Source: UBA288 sp964461885 (GTDB lineage Archaea; Halobacteriota; Methanomicrobia; Methanomicrobiales; Methanospirillaceae). Taken from it: DNA of 21,559 nucleotides. Of the stretch, positions 1-7,137 are shown one piece after another. Every line of letters starts with the position of its first letter. The stretch's first letter is position 1. The position numbers were made by a program, and so were the translations under genes. The stretch is taken from positions 1 through 21,559 of the forward strand of contig CAYWVY010000037.1 of the NCBI GenBank assembly GCA_964461885.1, given 5' to 3'. The notes below the pieces were generated by a model, which was given only the letters and a program-made list of their open reading frames with translations, was not told where the DNA came from and did no database searches.

Positions 1-20
1 CCGGTAAGCTGTTGCGACAA
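1..20 (-). CDS. Possible 5' end of a leftward gene, cut by the window edge
   Basis: A TTG codon at 20-18 (reverse strand) follows a good Shine-Dalgarno-like AGGTGA (31-26) by five bases and lies about 40 bases downstream of a TATA-like box at 61-67. The few readable codons give M-S-Q-Q-L-T before the edge. Promoter, ribosome binding site and start are in the right order and spacing for a leftward gene. Too little is visible to name a product, and TTG is a weaker start than ATG, so this is a suggestion only. Confidence 0.3.
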
Positions 21-24
21 GAGT

Positions 25-68
25 ATCACCTGATGTGTCGATAATTTTGGTTTGTAGTTCTATATAAG
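25..68 (-). promoter_or_regulatory. Candidate promoter and RBS for a leftward gene
   Basis: Reverse strand shows CTTATATAG (61-68 region), a good match to the archaeal box A, just past the stop of the regulator gene at 79. About 25 bases further the predicted transcript would start near 37, followed by the AGGTGA at 31-26. The box is near-symmetric, so rightward activity cannot be excluded, but rightward transcription would run antisense into the regulator gene. Confidence 0.35.
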
Positions 69-78
69 AATTGGGGGT

Positions 79-999
79 CTAGCCGATCAGATCGAGCAGT
101 TCATGCCCATCCTCGAGCTGCCCGAGCGCCTCGGTGCCGATCAGGAGCGTCCGGCCGATCCGCTTCTGCCGCACCTCCTCGACCGTGACGCAGACCGCGT
201 GAGTGTGCGTGATCTCGGAGAGGTTGCCGATCAGGCCCGCGCGCTTCGTCACCTTCTGGGCCGAGCCGAACCCGGCCAGGATCGTCTGCTCCTCGTAATG
301 AGCCATCGCCTGGAACGGGGCACGCCGGAGGTGGTGGAGTTCGAGGCCGAGCCGCCGGAGTGCGGCGAGCGCCGCCGTCTCGGGGGCGGGCTCGGTGGGG
401 GCGGCCCCCGCCTCGAAGTGCGAGGAGTAGGCGAGCAGGTCGATCGACTCGATCACCTCGGCGTTGAAGAACTCCTCGAGCTTGACCGCCATCTCGAGCG
501 TTGTGCCCATGCCGGCCTCGTACTTGCTGATCGTGCGCCGCGAGACGCCGAGCGCGTGGCCGAGATCGCCAAGGGAGAGGTCCCGGCGCTCGCGGAGCGC
601 GCGGAGCACGTCGCCGTCGATCTTCACGTACAGCCCGCCGGGCGAGGCGTAGACGAGCGGGGGGACGTTCTCGACGAAGTAGTCGTAGAGGGTCTCGGGG
701 TGAACAGCCGCGATCCCGTAGCGGAGGTAGACCGCGCCGCGTTCAAGCTCGGTGTCACGCCCGCGTTCGCCAACGATCAGGGGCAGGCCGCCCAGGTGGA
801 TCGCGACCAGGTCGAGATCCCGCGCAATTTCCTCGGAGACGTTGTCGATCGGGCTCGCGACCTTGACGATCAGGAGCAGGTCCATGCGCTTGGCTACGAG
901 ATCGAAGGAGCGTGGGCGGAGGTTGCAGCGCTCCGAGCAGGCAAAACCTGCCATCAGGAGGACGCTGACCGCCTTGTTCACGAGCCGGGCCTGCACCAT
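79..999 (-). CDS. Archaeal COG1395-type HTH transcriptional regulator
   Basis: This 306-aa protein matches the archaeal 'putative HTH-type transcriptional regulatory protein' family of about 300-320 residues. An N-terminal domain (about 1-120) is followed by a cro/C1-type helix-turn-helix at about 130-185, with the recognition segment SRRTISKYEAG near 153-163. A basic, Val-rich C-terminal domain ends the protein. The open frame runs far upstream of 999, but upstream residues are Arg/Pro/Gly-rich shadow translation of tiaS, and family-like sequence begins at MVQARLVNKAV. The ATG at 999 also sits about 35 bases after a TATA-like ATAATTATAC on the reverse strand (1031-1040), which fits a short-leader or leaderless mRNA. 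It is divergent from tiaS across 39 bp. The target genes are unknown. Confidence 0.88.
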   Translation of the reverse strand: MVQARLVNKAVSVLLMAGFACSERCNLRPRSFDLVAKRMDLLLIVKVASPIDNVSEEIARDLDLVAIHLGGLPLIVGERGRDTELERGAVYLRYGIAAVHPETLYDYFVENVPPLVYASPGGLYVKIDGDVLRALRERRDLSLGDLGHALGVSRRTISKYEAGMGTTLEMAVKLEEFFNAEVIESIDLLAYSSHFEAGAAPTEPAPETAALAALRRLGLELHHLRRAPFQAMAHYEEQTILAGFGSAQKVTKRAGLIGNLSEITHTHAVCVTVEEVRQKRIGRTLLIGTEALGQLEDGHELLDLIG

Positions 1000-1038
1000 C
1001 GGACTTAATGAGACGTATCGCCCACCGAAGGTATAATT
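1000..1038. promoter_or_regulatory. Divergent promoter region between regulator and tiaS
   Basis: Thirty-nine bases separate two opposite starts. Reverse strand carries ATAATTATAC (1031-1040), placed to start transcription near 1005-1010 for the regulator. Forward strand carries a weak CTTAATG (1004-1010) and a short SD-like AAGGT (1028-1032) before the tiaS ATG at 1039. The regulator's box overlaps the tiaS start, so the two promoters probably interfere, and the regulator could control both. Confidence 0.4.
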
Positions 1039-2298
1039 ATGGCGATCGGGTGCCTCCGCATCGGGCTCGACGACACGGACGCGCCGGGCGGCCTCTGCAC
1101 GACCTGGCTCGGGGCCGTGCTGGCCCGGCGGCTCGAGGCGGCCGACGTGCCCGTCCGCGAGCGCCGGCTGGTCCGGCTCAACCCGAACGCCCCGTTCCGG
1201 ACGAGGGGCAACGCGGCGATCGCGCTCCACGCCGAGGGTGACCCGGAGCTCGCGTTCGTGATGGCGTGCAGTGTGGTCGAGGAGTTCGCGCCGCTTGACG
1301 CGCCCATGACGAACCCTGGGGTCGTGGTCGCGGACCGGCCCCTGCCACTCGCGTGCTACCGCCGGGCCGTGACCGACCTCTGCACGGTCGGCGACACAAT
1401 CGATGGCCTGGACGCGGCCGGCGCGCGGTACCGCGGCTACGGCAACGCGCGGGGCCTGATCGGGGCGACGGCGGCCGTCGCGGCCGAGCTGCCCGACCGG
1501 ACCTACGAGCTCCTCGCGTACCGCGAGCGGCCCCGCTGGGGCACGCCCCGCATGGTGGATCCGGGCTCGCTCTTCCGGGCCGAGAATGCGACCTTCCCGC
1601 ACACCTGGGACTCGGTCGACCGGGCGAGTGGCGCGGTCGTCTGCGTGCCCCATACACCCGACCCGGTCCTCTTCGGGATCCGCGGCGAGAGCCCGGACTG
1701 GGTCGGTCGGGCCCGTGCGCTCGTCTCCTCCGAGCCGGTCGCATTCGAGACCTGCTGGACCACGAACCAGGGGACCGACGCCCACCTCGTGCCAGGCCGG
1801 TGCGGTTCGCTCAAGGAGGGGCGGTCGTACGCGGTCGAGGGGGTCGTCGCGGACCGGCCGGCGACGGGCGAGGGGGGGCACGTGACCGTCCTGGTCGAGG
1901 ACGGGGCCGACCGCCTCCGGTGCATGGCTTACGAGCCGACCAAGGGCTTCCGGAACGTGGTCCGCGCGCTCCGGCCGGGCGACGGGGTCGTGGCCTGCGG
2001 CTCGTACCGGCAGGGCTCGCTCAACCTCGAGAAGGTGTCGGTCCTCGAGGTCGCAGCGTGCACGGCGACCCGCCCCCCACCCTGCCCGGCCTGCGGCCGG
2101 CGCACGACCTCGGCGGGGCGGCAGCGGGGCTGGAAGTGCCGCGCCTGCGGGGCGAAGGCACGCGAGCCCGAGGTCGTGGTCGAGGAGCGGACGATCGCGC
2201 CGGGCTGGTACGAGGTCCCGCCAATCGCGCGCCGCCACCTCGCCCGCCCGCTCTGCCGGGGACCCCCGTTCCTCGGCCCCGGAACGGCCGGGGAGTGA
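1039..2298 (+). CDS. tiaS: tRNA(Ile2) 2-agmatinylcytidine synthetase TiaS
   Basis: TiaS uses ATP and agmatine to convert C34 of the CAU anticodon of tRNA-Ile2 to agmatidine, so the tRNA reads AUA and not AUG; it is essential in archaea. The 419-aa length is normal for the family. The N-terminal GLDDTDAPGG (about 9-18) is the family's hallmark ATP/metal-binding segment of the cytidine-kinase domain. The ferredoxin-like domain follows, including RYRGYGNARGLIGA near 130-143. An OB-fold lies at about 270-340, and a zinc ribbon with CPACG and CRAC lies at about 347-370. The ATG at 1039 is used because the conserved MAIGCLRIGLDDTD begins there, with AAGGT a few bases upstream. It stands alone, divergent from the HTH regulator. 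Confidence 0.95.
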   Translation: MAIGCLRIGLDDTDAPGGLCTTWLGAVLARRLEAADVPVRERRLVRLNPNAPFRTRGNAAIALHAEGDPELAFVMACSVVEEFAPLDAPMTNPGVVVADRPLPLACYRRAVTDLCTVGDTIDGLDAAGARYRGYGNARGLIGATAAVAAELPDRTYELLAYRERPRWGTPRMVDPGSLFRAENATFPHTWDSVDRASGAVVCVPHTPDPVLFGIRGESPDWVGRARALVSSEPVAFETCWTTNQGTDAHLVPGRCGSLKEGRSYAVEGVVADRPATGEGGHVTVLVEDGADRLRCMAYEPTKGFRNVVRALRPGDGVVACGSYRQGSLNLEKVSVLEVAACTATRPPPCPACGRRTTSAGRQRGWKCRACGAKAREPEVVVEERTIAPGWYEVPPIARRHLARPLCRGPPFLGPGTAGE

Positions 2299-2343
2299 GG
2301 GGCGGACGAACCGGTTATCCCCGGCCCGGCCGCACGGATCGGC

Positions 2344-2592
2344 ATGGAGCCGTTCGATGAGGGGGTGCATCCGCGGGAGAGCGGTCGGCCGGGCTGCCGC
2401 GCGCGGCCCGGGCCCGTCCTCGGGGTGGAGGCGCTCGTCCGGGAGCACCCCGGCTCGTTCCGGCCGTCCGGCCTCGCGGCGGCCCTCGCCGGGGAGCTCG
2501 AGCCGCCTGCCGTCGCGGAGGTCGTCGCGTACCTGCTCGAGACCGGGCGGATCGCACTCGACGACGAGGGGTATCTCGTCTGGAAGGGGTGA
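2344..2592 (+). CDS. Small winged-helix-like hypothetical protein
   Basis: This is an 82-aa ORF of unknown function. The first 27 residues are Arg/Gly/Pro-rich and look poorly conserved. Residues about 28-82 look like a compact helix-turn-helix/winged-helix unit: VEALVREHPGSFRPSGLAAAL, then a helix AVAEVVAYLLETGRI, then a short hairpin ending DDEGYLVWKG. That pattern resembles small methanogen DNA-binding proteins, but no family is recognised. The true start could be an internal GTG at residue 28 (2425). It lies in the tiaS-dys interval in the same direction, with no clear RBS. Confidence 0.55.
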   Translation: MEPFDEGVHPRESGRPGCRARPGPVLGVEALVREHPGSFRPSGLAAALAGELEPPAVAEVVAYLLETGRIALDDEGYLVWKG

Positions 2593-2640
2593 GCGGGGGC
2601 GATGGGGCGCACGGGGACGCGCCCGCCTGACGTCCGGAGA

Positions 2641-2653
2641 GGCGCGTAGCGCC
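2641..2653 (+). terminator. Small hairpin, possible terminator
   Basis: GGCGC-GTA-GCGCC forms a 5-bp stem with a 3-base loop, followed by TTTC. It lies between the winged-helix-like ORF and dys. The T run is very short, so this is weak evidence. Confidence 0.2.
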
Positions 2654-2724
2654 TTTCGGTGTTCGGGACGAGCCTCTGCCCGGCCCCCCCCCAGCCGACC
2701 ATGACGATCCGTTATCATGGATGA

Positions 2725-3681
2725 GTGCCAATGATCATCCCGATGGAGTGCGGTGAACCCGTCCGGCAGGTCGAGGTCCGGCCCGGCATGACTGCCGGGG
2801 CGCTCGTGGACGCACTCGGCCGGGCCGGCGCCTACAACGGCGGCTCGCTCGCCCGGGGCGTCGACCTCTGGGAGCGGATGCTGACCGATTCGGAAGCCGT
2901 CCGGTTCTTTGGGCTCGCCGGGGCCATGGTCCCGGCTGGCATGGGAGGGATGGTCGCGGACCTCATAGAGCGCGGGCACATCGACGTGCTCGTCTCGACC
3001 GGGGCGAACCTGACCCATGACGTGATCGAGGCGATCGGGTGCTCCCACTACCGCGGGACGGCCGACTGCTCGGACGTCGCGCTCCGCCACGACGAAATCA
3101 ACCGGATCTACGACGTCTTCCTCCCGAACGCCGCGTTCGTCCGGTTCGAGGAGTTCATGCAGGAGGCGTTCGCCGAGCTCCCCGAGGGGGAGGTCCTCTC
3201 GATCCAGGAGCTGCTCGCCCACTTAGGAAGGCAGCTCCCGTCGGGGATCCTGGCGACGGCGGCGCGGAAGGGCGTTCCCGTCTACTGCCCCGCGATCCAG
3301 GACTCGATGATCGGCCTGCAGTACTGGCTCTTCAACCAGACCCACCGGGTGACCGTCGACGCGTTCCGGGACATGCCGGGCCTCCTCGACCGCTGCTTCG
3401 GGGCGAAGCGCGCCGGGGCGTTCCTGGTCGGGGGCGGCGTACCCAAGAACTACATCCTCCAGTCGATGCTGATGACCGAGAACGGCTTCTCGTACGCCGT
3501 CCAGCTGACCGGGGACCGCCCCGACCTCGGCGGACTCTCGGGCGCGACGCTCGACGAGGCGCGGTCCTGGGGCAAGCTCGCCGAGGGGGCAGACGCCGTG
3601 ACCGTCTACGCCGACGCGACCATCACCTTCCCGCTCATGGCCGCGGCCCTGCTCGAGCGGCTGGAGGCCCGGCATGGCTGA
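2725..3681 (+). CDS. dys: Deoxyhypusine synthase
   Basis: Deoxyhypusine synthase transfers the aminobutyl group of spermidine to a lysine of archaeal aIF5A, using NAD, as the first step of hypusine formation. The 318-aa protein shows the family landmarks in order: GSLARGVDLWERML (about 36-49), the NAD/Rossmann segment STGANLTHDVIEA (about 92-104), GGGVPKNYILQ (about 236-246), and the C-terminal SWGK...VTVYADATITFPL. The lysine at about 284 in SWGK matches the catalytic lysine that forms the enzyme-substrate imine. The start is a GTG at 2725; an ATG two codons later (2731) is equally possible. Its last 8 bases overlap pyrF. Confidence 0.93.
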   Translation: MPMIIPMECGEPVRQVEVRPGMTAGALVDALGRAGAYNGGSLARGVDLWERMLTDSEAVRFFGLAGAMVPAGMGGMVADLIERGHIDVLVSTGANLTHDVIEAIGCSHYRGTADCSDVALRHDEINRIYDVFLPNAAFVRFEEFMQEAFAELPEGEVLSIQELLAHLGRQLPSGILATAARKGVPVYCPAIQDSMIGLQYWLFNQTHRVTVDAFRDMPGLLDRCFGAKRAGAFLVGGGVPKNYILQSMLMTENGFSYAVQLTGDRPDLGGLSGATLDEARSWGKLAEGADAVTVYADATITFPLMAAALLERLEARHG

Positions 3682-4324
3682 GCTGATCCTCGCTCTCGAC
3701 GTGACCGACCCCCTCGAGGCGCTCGAGATCGCCGAGACCTGCGCCCCGTACCTCGATCGGCTCAAGCTCGGGTACCCGCTGATCCTCCGGGCCGGGCTCG
3801 GGATCGTCAAGGACCTGGCCTCACTCGACCTCCCCCTGATCGCCGATTTCAAGGTCGCCGACATCCCGAACACGAACCGGCTGATCGCCGAGCAGGTCTT
3901 CACCCGCGGCTTCGACGCGATCATCTGCCAGGGTTTCGTCGGGCGCGACGCGATCGAGGCCTGCGTCGACACGGCCCGGGCGTACGGGGGCGAGTGCTAC
4001 GTCGTGGCCGAGATGAGCCACCCCGGCGCGACCCAGTTCTTCAGTCGCGGGATCGCCGAGCGGCTGGCCGAGCTCGCGGTCGAGTGCCGCGCCGATGGGA
4101 TCATCGCGCCCGGCACCCGGCCCGAGCGGATCAAGGCCCTCCGGCCGATCGTCCGGCAGCGGAAGATCTTCTCCCCCGGCATCGGGACGCAGGGCGGGGA
4201 CCTCGCGCGCGTCGCGCCGCTCGTCGAGGGCGTCATCGTGGGCCGGACCATCTACGAGGCGCGCGACCCGGTTACGGTCGCGGCCGAGCTCGCCGACACC
4301 CTGAAGGCGCAGCGGGGGCCCTAG
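3674..4324 (+). CDS. pyrF: Orotidine 5'-phosphate decarboxylase
   Basis: PyrF decarboxylates orotidine 5'-phosphate to UMP, the last step of de novo pyrimidine synthesis. The 216-aa TIM-barrel protein is normal size for the archaeal type. The substrate Asp9 is in LALDV and Lys31 in RLKLG. The catalytic Asp-Lys-Asp array is in ADFKVADIPNT (D58, K60, D63). The phosphate-gripping end is IIAPGTRPERI and SPGIGTQGGD, followed by VEGVIVGRTIY. The ATG at 3674 lies inside the end of dys with an 8-nt overlap, indicating co-transcription and probably translational coupling. The functional link with hypusination is not obvious. Confidence 0.97.
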   Translation: MAELILALDVTDPLEALEIAETCAPYLDRLKLGYPLILRAGLGIVKDLASLDLPLIADFKVADIPNTNRLIAEQVFTRGFDAIICQGFVGRDAIEACVDTARAYGGECYVVAEMSHPGATQFFSRGIAERLAELAVECRADGIIAPGTRPERIKALRPIVRQRKIFSPGIGTQGGDLARVAPLVEGVIVGRTIYEARDPVTVAAELADTLKAQRGP

Positions 4325-4385
4325 CGTGGCCGATGATGAGCACTCATCCTGACCGGCGATGAGCCCTATGAGTCCCTGAGGCCGT

Positions 4386-4404
4386 GCGGCGGCCATGCCG
4401 CCGC
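4386..4404 (+). terminator. 8-bp GC hairpin after pyrF
   Basis: GCGGCGGC, a 3-base loop (CAT) and GCCGCCGC form a perfect 8-bp stem 60 bases after the pyrF stop. It is followed by GACACCTTTACG, which lacks a long T run. It may end the dys-pyrF transcript, or act as an operator for the 4442 gene, whose TATA-like CTTTAC overlaps its downstream flank. Confidence 0.35.
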
Positions 4405-4441
4405 CGACACCTTTACGTCCGGGATCCCCTATTCTCTAGGT

Positions 4442-4804
4442 ATGGACTGGACCCCAGAGCAGCAGGCCCTCGCCCGGAAGTACCCTCGGCTTGACGACAT
4501 CCCGGCCGAAGAGCGGCGGTACAAGTGCCACACCTGCCACCTGATCGTCGACGCCTCGCCCTGTCCGAACTGCGGCGAGGAGCACCTGCAGGTGATGTGC
4601 CCCCTCGACCACTGCCACTGCGCCCACGAGATCGTGACCGGGATCGAGTACTGCCCGCTCTGCGGTGCGGCCGCCTGCCCCGAGTGCGGCTCCCACGACG
4701 TGGTCCAGATCTCGCGGGTCACCGGGTACCTGCAGGACGTCTCCGGCTGGAACGCGGGCAAACAGCAGGAGCTCAAAGACCGGATCCGCTACACGGTCAC
4801 ATGA
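4442..4804 (+). CDS. Stand-alone NrdD-type zinc/glycyl-radical domain protein
   Basis: This 120-aa protein has no catalytic barrel but ends exactly like the C-terminus of anaerobic (class III) ribonucleotide reductase NrdD. It shows CPLCG (71-75), CPECG (79-83), then SRVTGYL (91-97) and WNAGKQQELKDRIRY (103-117). In NrdD the four cysteines bind zinc and the glycine of the RVxGYL motif (here G95) carries the glycyl radical. The first half adds another Cys set: C29xxC32, C41xxC44, C53, C58 and C60. Start at 4442 is the first ATG after a weak CTTTAC box. It overlaps the CbiZ-like gene by ATGA. No nrdD or nrdG is in the window. It may be a spare radical domain, comparable to GrcA/YfiD for pyruvate formate-lyase, or only a zinc/regulatory relic; neither is shown. 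Confidence 0.85.
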   Translation: MDWTPEQQALARKYPRLDDIPAEERRYKCHTCHLIVDASPCPNCGEEHLQVMCPLDHCHCAHEIVTGIEYCPLCGAAACPECGSHDVVQISRVTGYLQDVSGWNAGKQQELKDRIRYTVT

Positions 4805-5586
4805 GGTATTACACGAAGGAGGGGTCGCTCCTCCTTCGCGGGATCGCCACGGCCGCCGGCCCGGATCTTCCGCCCGGGGGCCGGGCCTGCACCGCCCTTC
4901 TCCTCGCGCCGGCCTCCGCCGCCTGCCCCGCCATGCCCGGGATCGACCTGGCCGCGACGCGGCACGGCCTCGACCCGAACGCGTGCTGCGGGCTCGTCAC
5001 AGGCGCGGACGTCCGGCAAACCGTGGTCGCCCAGTACGACCGGACCACGGCCTTCGCCCTCGCCGACGGCGATGCGGTCGCGCTCGTGGTCTGGACTGCG
5101 GCGCGTGTGTCCCCCTCCGACACCGGCGCGGTGCTCGAGGCGATCGCCGCAGCCTGTCCCGTCCGCCCCGGCGGGCTGCTCCTCGCCTCGGAGGGCGCGG
5201 ATGGCGAGGTCGCGCCCGGGCCCCTCTGCGAGGCCGCGGGGGCGGCCGTCCGCGAGGCGCTCGCCCGGCGGGACGCGCCGTCGGACGGCCCCGCCTTCCT
5301 CATCTACAGCCGCTTCGGCGGCGGGCACTGGGTAACCTGGTCGGCCGAGGGTTGCCCGTACTACCCCTGCCACCACATGGAGCACCAGCGCTGCGACTTC
5401 TGTTACTGTCCGCTCTACCCCTGCGGCGACAAGACGCTCGGCGAGGAGGTCGTCTCCTCGACGGCCGGGGCTGTCTGGAACTGCAGTGCCTGCACGCTCC
5501 TGCACGAGCCCGCCGTCGCGGACCACCTCCGCCGGAACCCGATGGCCTCCCTGGCCGAGCTGAAAAGAGTGAACCGCCGCCCGTAG
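4801..5586 (+). CDS. CbiZ-like amidohydrolase fused to Cys-rich small domain
   Basis: This is a 261-aa two-part protein. Residues about 1-160 resemble, weakly, adenosylcobinamide amidohydrolase CbiZ, the archaeal cobinamide-salvage enzyme: RYYTKEGSLLLRGIATA at the N-terminus, GLVTGADVRQTVV at 64-76, and a final helix GAAVREALARR. Residues about 170-245 match the cysteine-rich small domain (PF04071 type) with C185, C190-H-H, C198, C201, C203, C208, C228 and C231. A few glycines expected in CbiZ are not obvious, so the enzymatic call is tentative; the Cys-rich domain is clear. The ATG at 4801 shares ATGA with the previous stop, so the two are translationally coupled. The open frame extends upstream of 4801, but that part is shadow of the previous gene. 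Confidence 0.65.
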   Translation: MRYYTKEGSLLLRGIATAAGPDLPPGGRACTALLLAPASAACPAMPGIDLAATRHGLDPNACCGLVTGADVRQTVVAQYDRTTAFALADGDAVALVVWTAARVSPSDTGAVLEAIAAACPVRPGGLLLASEGADGEVAPGPLCEAAGAAVREALARRDAPSDGPAFLIYSRFGGGHWVTWSAEGCPYYPCHHMEHQRCDFCYCPLYPCGDKTLGEEVVSSTAGAVWNCSACTLLHEPAVADHLRRNPMASLAELKRVNRRP

Positions 5587-5593
5587 GCGGGAC

Positions 5594-5785
5594 TCAGGCC
5601 TCGATACCGAGGGCCGAGAGCACCTCGCCCACGGGCACGCCGTGAGCGGCCGCAGCCTCCTTGATCGTCTCGCCCTTTGCGATTGCGCAGCCGACACAGC
5701 CCATACCGAACTTGAAGAGGACCTGTGCGGCTTCGGGTTTTGCCTGAAGCAGTTCGTAGATTGTGCTGTCTCCCGTGAGAGTCAT
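5594..5785 (-). CDS. DUF1858 redox-disulfide mini-protein
   Basis: This 63-aa protein is of the DUF1858 type, annotated in many genomes as the hybrid-cluster-protein-associated redox disulfide domain. The whole protein is the domain: a helical start TIYELLQAKPEAAQVLFKFG, the motif GMGCVGCAIA with C30 and C33 forming CxxC, and a helix-rich end ETIKEAAAAHGV...LSALGIEA. It probably acts as a small cytoplasmic thiol/disulfide or metal-binding partner, but the partner is unknown. No hybrid cluster protein is in the window. It converges on the CbiZ-like gene (7-bp gap) and is divergent from rpa. A GGAT lies just before its ATG. Confidence 0.9.
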   Translation of the reverse strand: MTLTGDSTIYELLQAKPEAAQVLFKFGMGCVGCAIAKGETIKEAAAAHGVPVGEVLSALGIEA

Positions 5786-5854
5786 ATCCTATGATACGTA
5801 CCACGCCGGTTTATGATTGTTACGCTCGGAATACTTTCACACCGCAATGGTCGG

Positions 5855-5890
5855 GATATATACACCCCCTGATCGAATGGTGTACCGGAG
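5855..5890 (+). promoter_or_regulatory. rpa promoter (TATA box) and RBS
   Basis: GATATATAC (5855-5863) is one of the clearest box A matches in the window. It predicts a start near 5885, followed by GGAG (5887-5890) and the ATG at 5899. This supports the 5899 start over the earlier in-frame ATG at 5791, which lies upstream of the promoter. Confidence 0.6.
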
Positions 5891-5898
5891 ATGTAGGT

Positions 5899-7137
5899 AT
5901 GGATCTATCCATAGTCGCAGAAAGAATCTCCCAAAAGATCCTTTCGAAAGGAAAGACTGTCGACCAGAAACAGATCGAGGCGAAGCTCCGCCTGCTCGTT
6001 GACGAGTTCGGGGTCCAGCCGGCCGAGGCCGAGCGGACCGTGATCAGCGAACTCGGGCGCGAGTACCAGGTGCAGGGGCTTGCCGGGGCAGTCGAGTCCG
6101 ACCGCCACGCGATCGCCGAGCTCGTGGCCGATGAGTGGGTCACGATCGAGGGCAAGATCGTGGGGCTCTCGGCGCCAAACAGCCCGTCAATCGCCCAGAC
6201 TGGGATCATCGCCGACGCATCGGGAGCGATCCGGTTCGTGGTCTGGGCAAAGGCAGGGGCGCCGGCCCTCGAACAGGGGCGCTGGTACCGGATCGAGTCG
6301 GCCGTGGTCGACGTCTTCCGCAACGCCCCGAACCTGAAGGTCCACTCGGGCACGACCGTGACCCCGATCGAGACCGACAAACCGCTCCTGCCGTCGGTGG
6401 TGAGCGTGGCCGAGCTGAAGCCCGGCGTCGGATCGGTTCGGGTAAAGATGGTCCAGGAGTGGGAGGCGCGCTCCGACCGGATCCTGCAGACCGGCCTCGC
6501 CGGGGACCCGACGGGCACGATCAAGTTCACGATCTGGAAGGAAGAGGGCAAGGAGCCGCTCACATCGGACACGGTCTACGACATCTACTACGCGACCGTC
6601 GATGAGTACAACGGCCGCCTCTCGCTCGTGCTCAACTCGGGGACCGTGATCCCCGACGAGGAGGCCGACCTCGAGGTCGGTGTCGGCGGGCAGGTCTACG
6701 CGGGCGCGATCGTCCACGTTGGCCAGGGCTCAGGGCTCGTGAAGCGCTGCCCGGTCGAGGGGTGCAACCGCGTCCTCTCGCGACAGAACTACTGCCCGAT
6801 CCACGAGATCCAGCCCGAGTTCAGGTACGACCTCCGGATAAAGGCCGTCCTCGACGACGGCGTAACGACGAAGAACATCCTGATGCAGAGAGAGATGACA
6901 GAGGCCGCGGCGGGCCTCACGCTCGACGAAGCCGTCGAGATCGCCGAGAACAGCCCGCTCGGCATGGACGAGGTCTTCCTCCGCGTCCAGTCGGCCGTAA
7001 TGGGCCGGTACCTCGACTGCCACGGGCGCGAGATGGACACGACCGTGCTCGTGACGGCGGCCGAGCGGCACCCGTACGACTCCGCGGCCCTGGCTGCGCT
7101 GATCGACCGCGCAGGAGGTGAGCGTGATGAAGCCTGA
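5899..7137 (+). CDS. rpa: Replication factor A (RPA), zinc-finger type
   Basis: This is a single-stranded-DNA binding protein for replication and repair, of the euryarchaeal type. The 412 residues read as an N-terminal helical segment (1-65), OB-fold 1 (about 70-160, with VTIEGKIVGLSAP and ASGAIRFVVWAK), OB-fold 2 (about 170-255, with DPTGTIKFTIWKEE), and a third OB-fold (about 265-395) holding a zinc site formed by C284, C289, C299 and H302. The start at 5899 has SD GGAG and a TATA box placed correctly. The frame is open back to 5791, but those 36 codons precede the promoter and look non-coding. Its end overlaps the companion gene by 11 nt, the standard RPA/RPA-associated-protein arrangement. 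Confidence 0.95.
   Translation: MDLSIVAERISQKILSKGKTVDQKQIEAKLRLLVDEFGVQPAEAERTVISELGREYQVQGLAGAVESDRHAIAELVADEWVTIEGKIVGLSAPNSPSIAQTGIIADASGAIRFVVWAKAGAPALEQGRWYRIESAVVDVFRNAPNLKVHSGTTVTPIETDKPLLPSVVSVAELKPGVGSVRVKMVQEWEARSDRILQTGLAGDPTGTIKFTIWKEEGKEPLTSDTVYDIYYATVDEYNGRLSLVLNSGTVIPDEEADLEVGVGGQVYAGAIVHVGQGSGLVKRCPVEGCNRVLSRQNYCPIHEIQPEFRYDLRIKAVLDDGVTTKNILMQREMTEAAAGLTLDEAVEIAENSPLGMDEVFLRVQSAVMGRYLDCHGREMDTTVLVTAAERHPYDSAALAALIDRAGGERDEA
7114..7119 (+). promoter_or_regulatory. RBS deciding the RPA-associated protein start
   Basis: GGAGGT lies 7 bases before ATG 7127. It overlaps the alternative GTG at 7118 and is only 4 bases before the GTG at 7124, so 7127 is the favoured start. It lies within the rpa coding end, implying coupled translation. 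Confidence 0.6.

Noticed and set aside
1000..3222. A 1,047-codon open frame on the minus strand from 3222 to 79
   Set aside because: Only the last 306 residues are family-like. The rest is Arg/Pro/Gly-rich antisense of tiaS and dys, as expected in GC-rich coding DNA.
5791..5898. Extended N-terminus of RPA from ATG 5791
   Set aside because: The TATA box (5855-5863) and RBS (5887-5890) lie downstream of that ATG, and the extra residues do not look like RPA.
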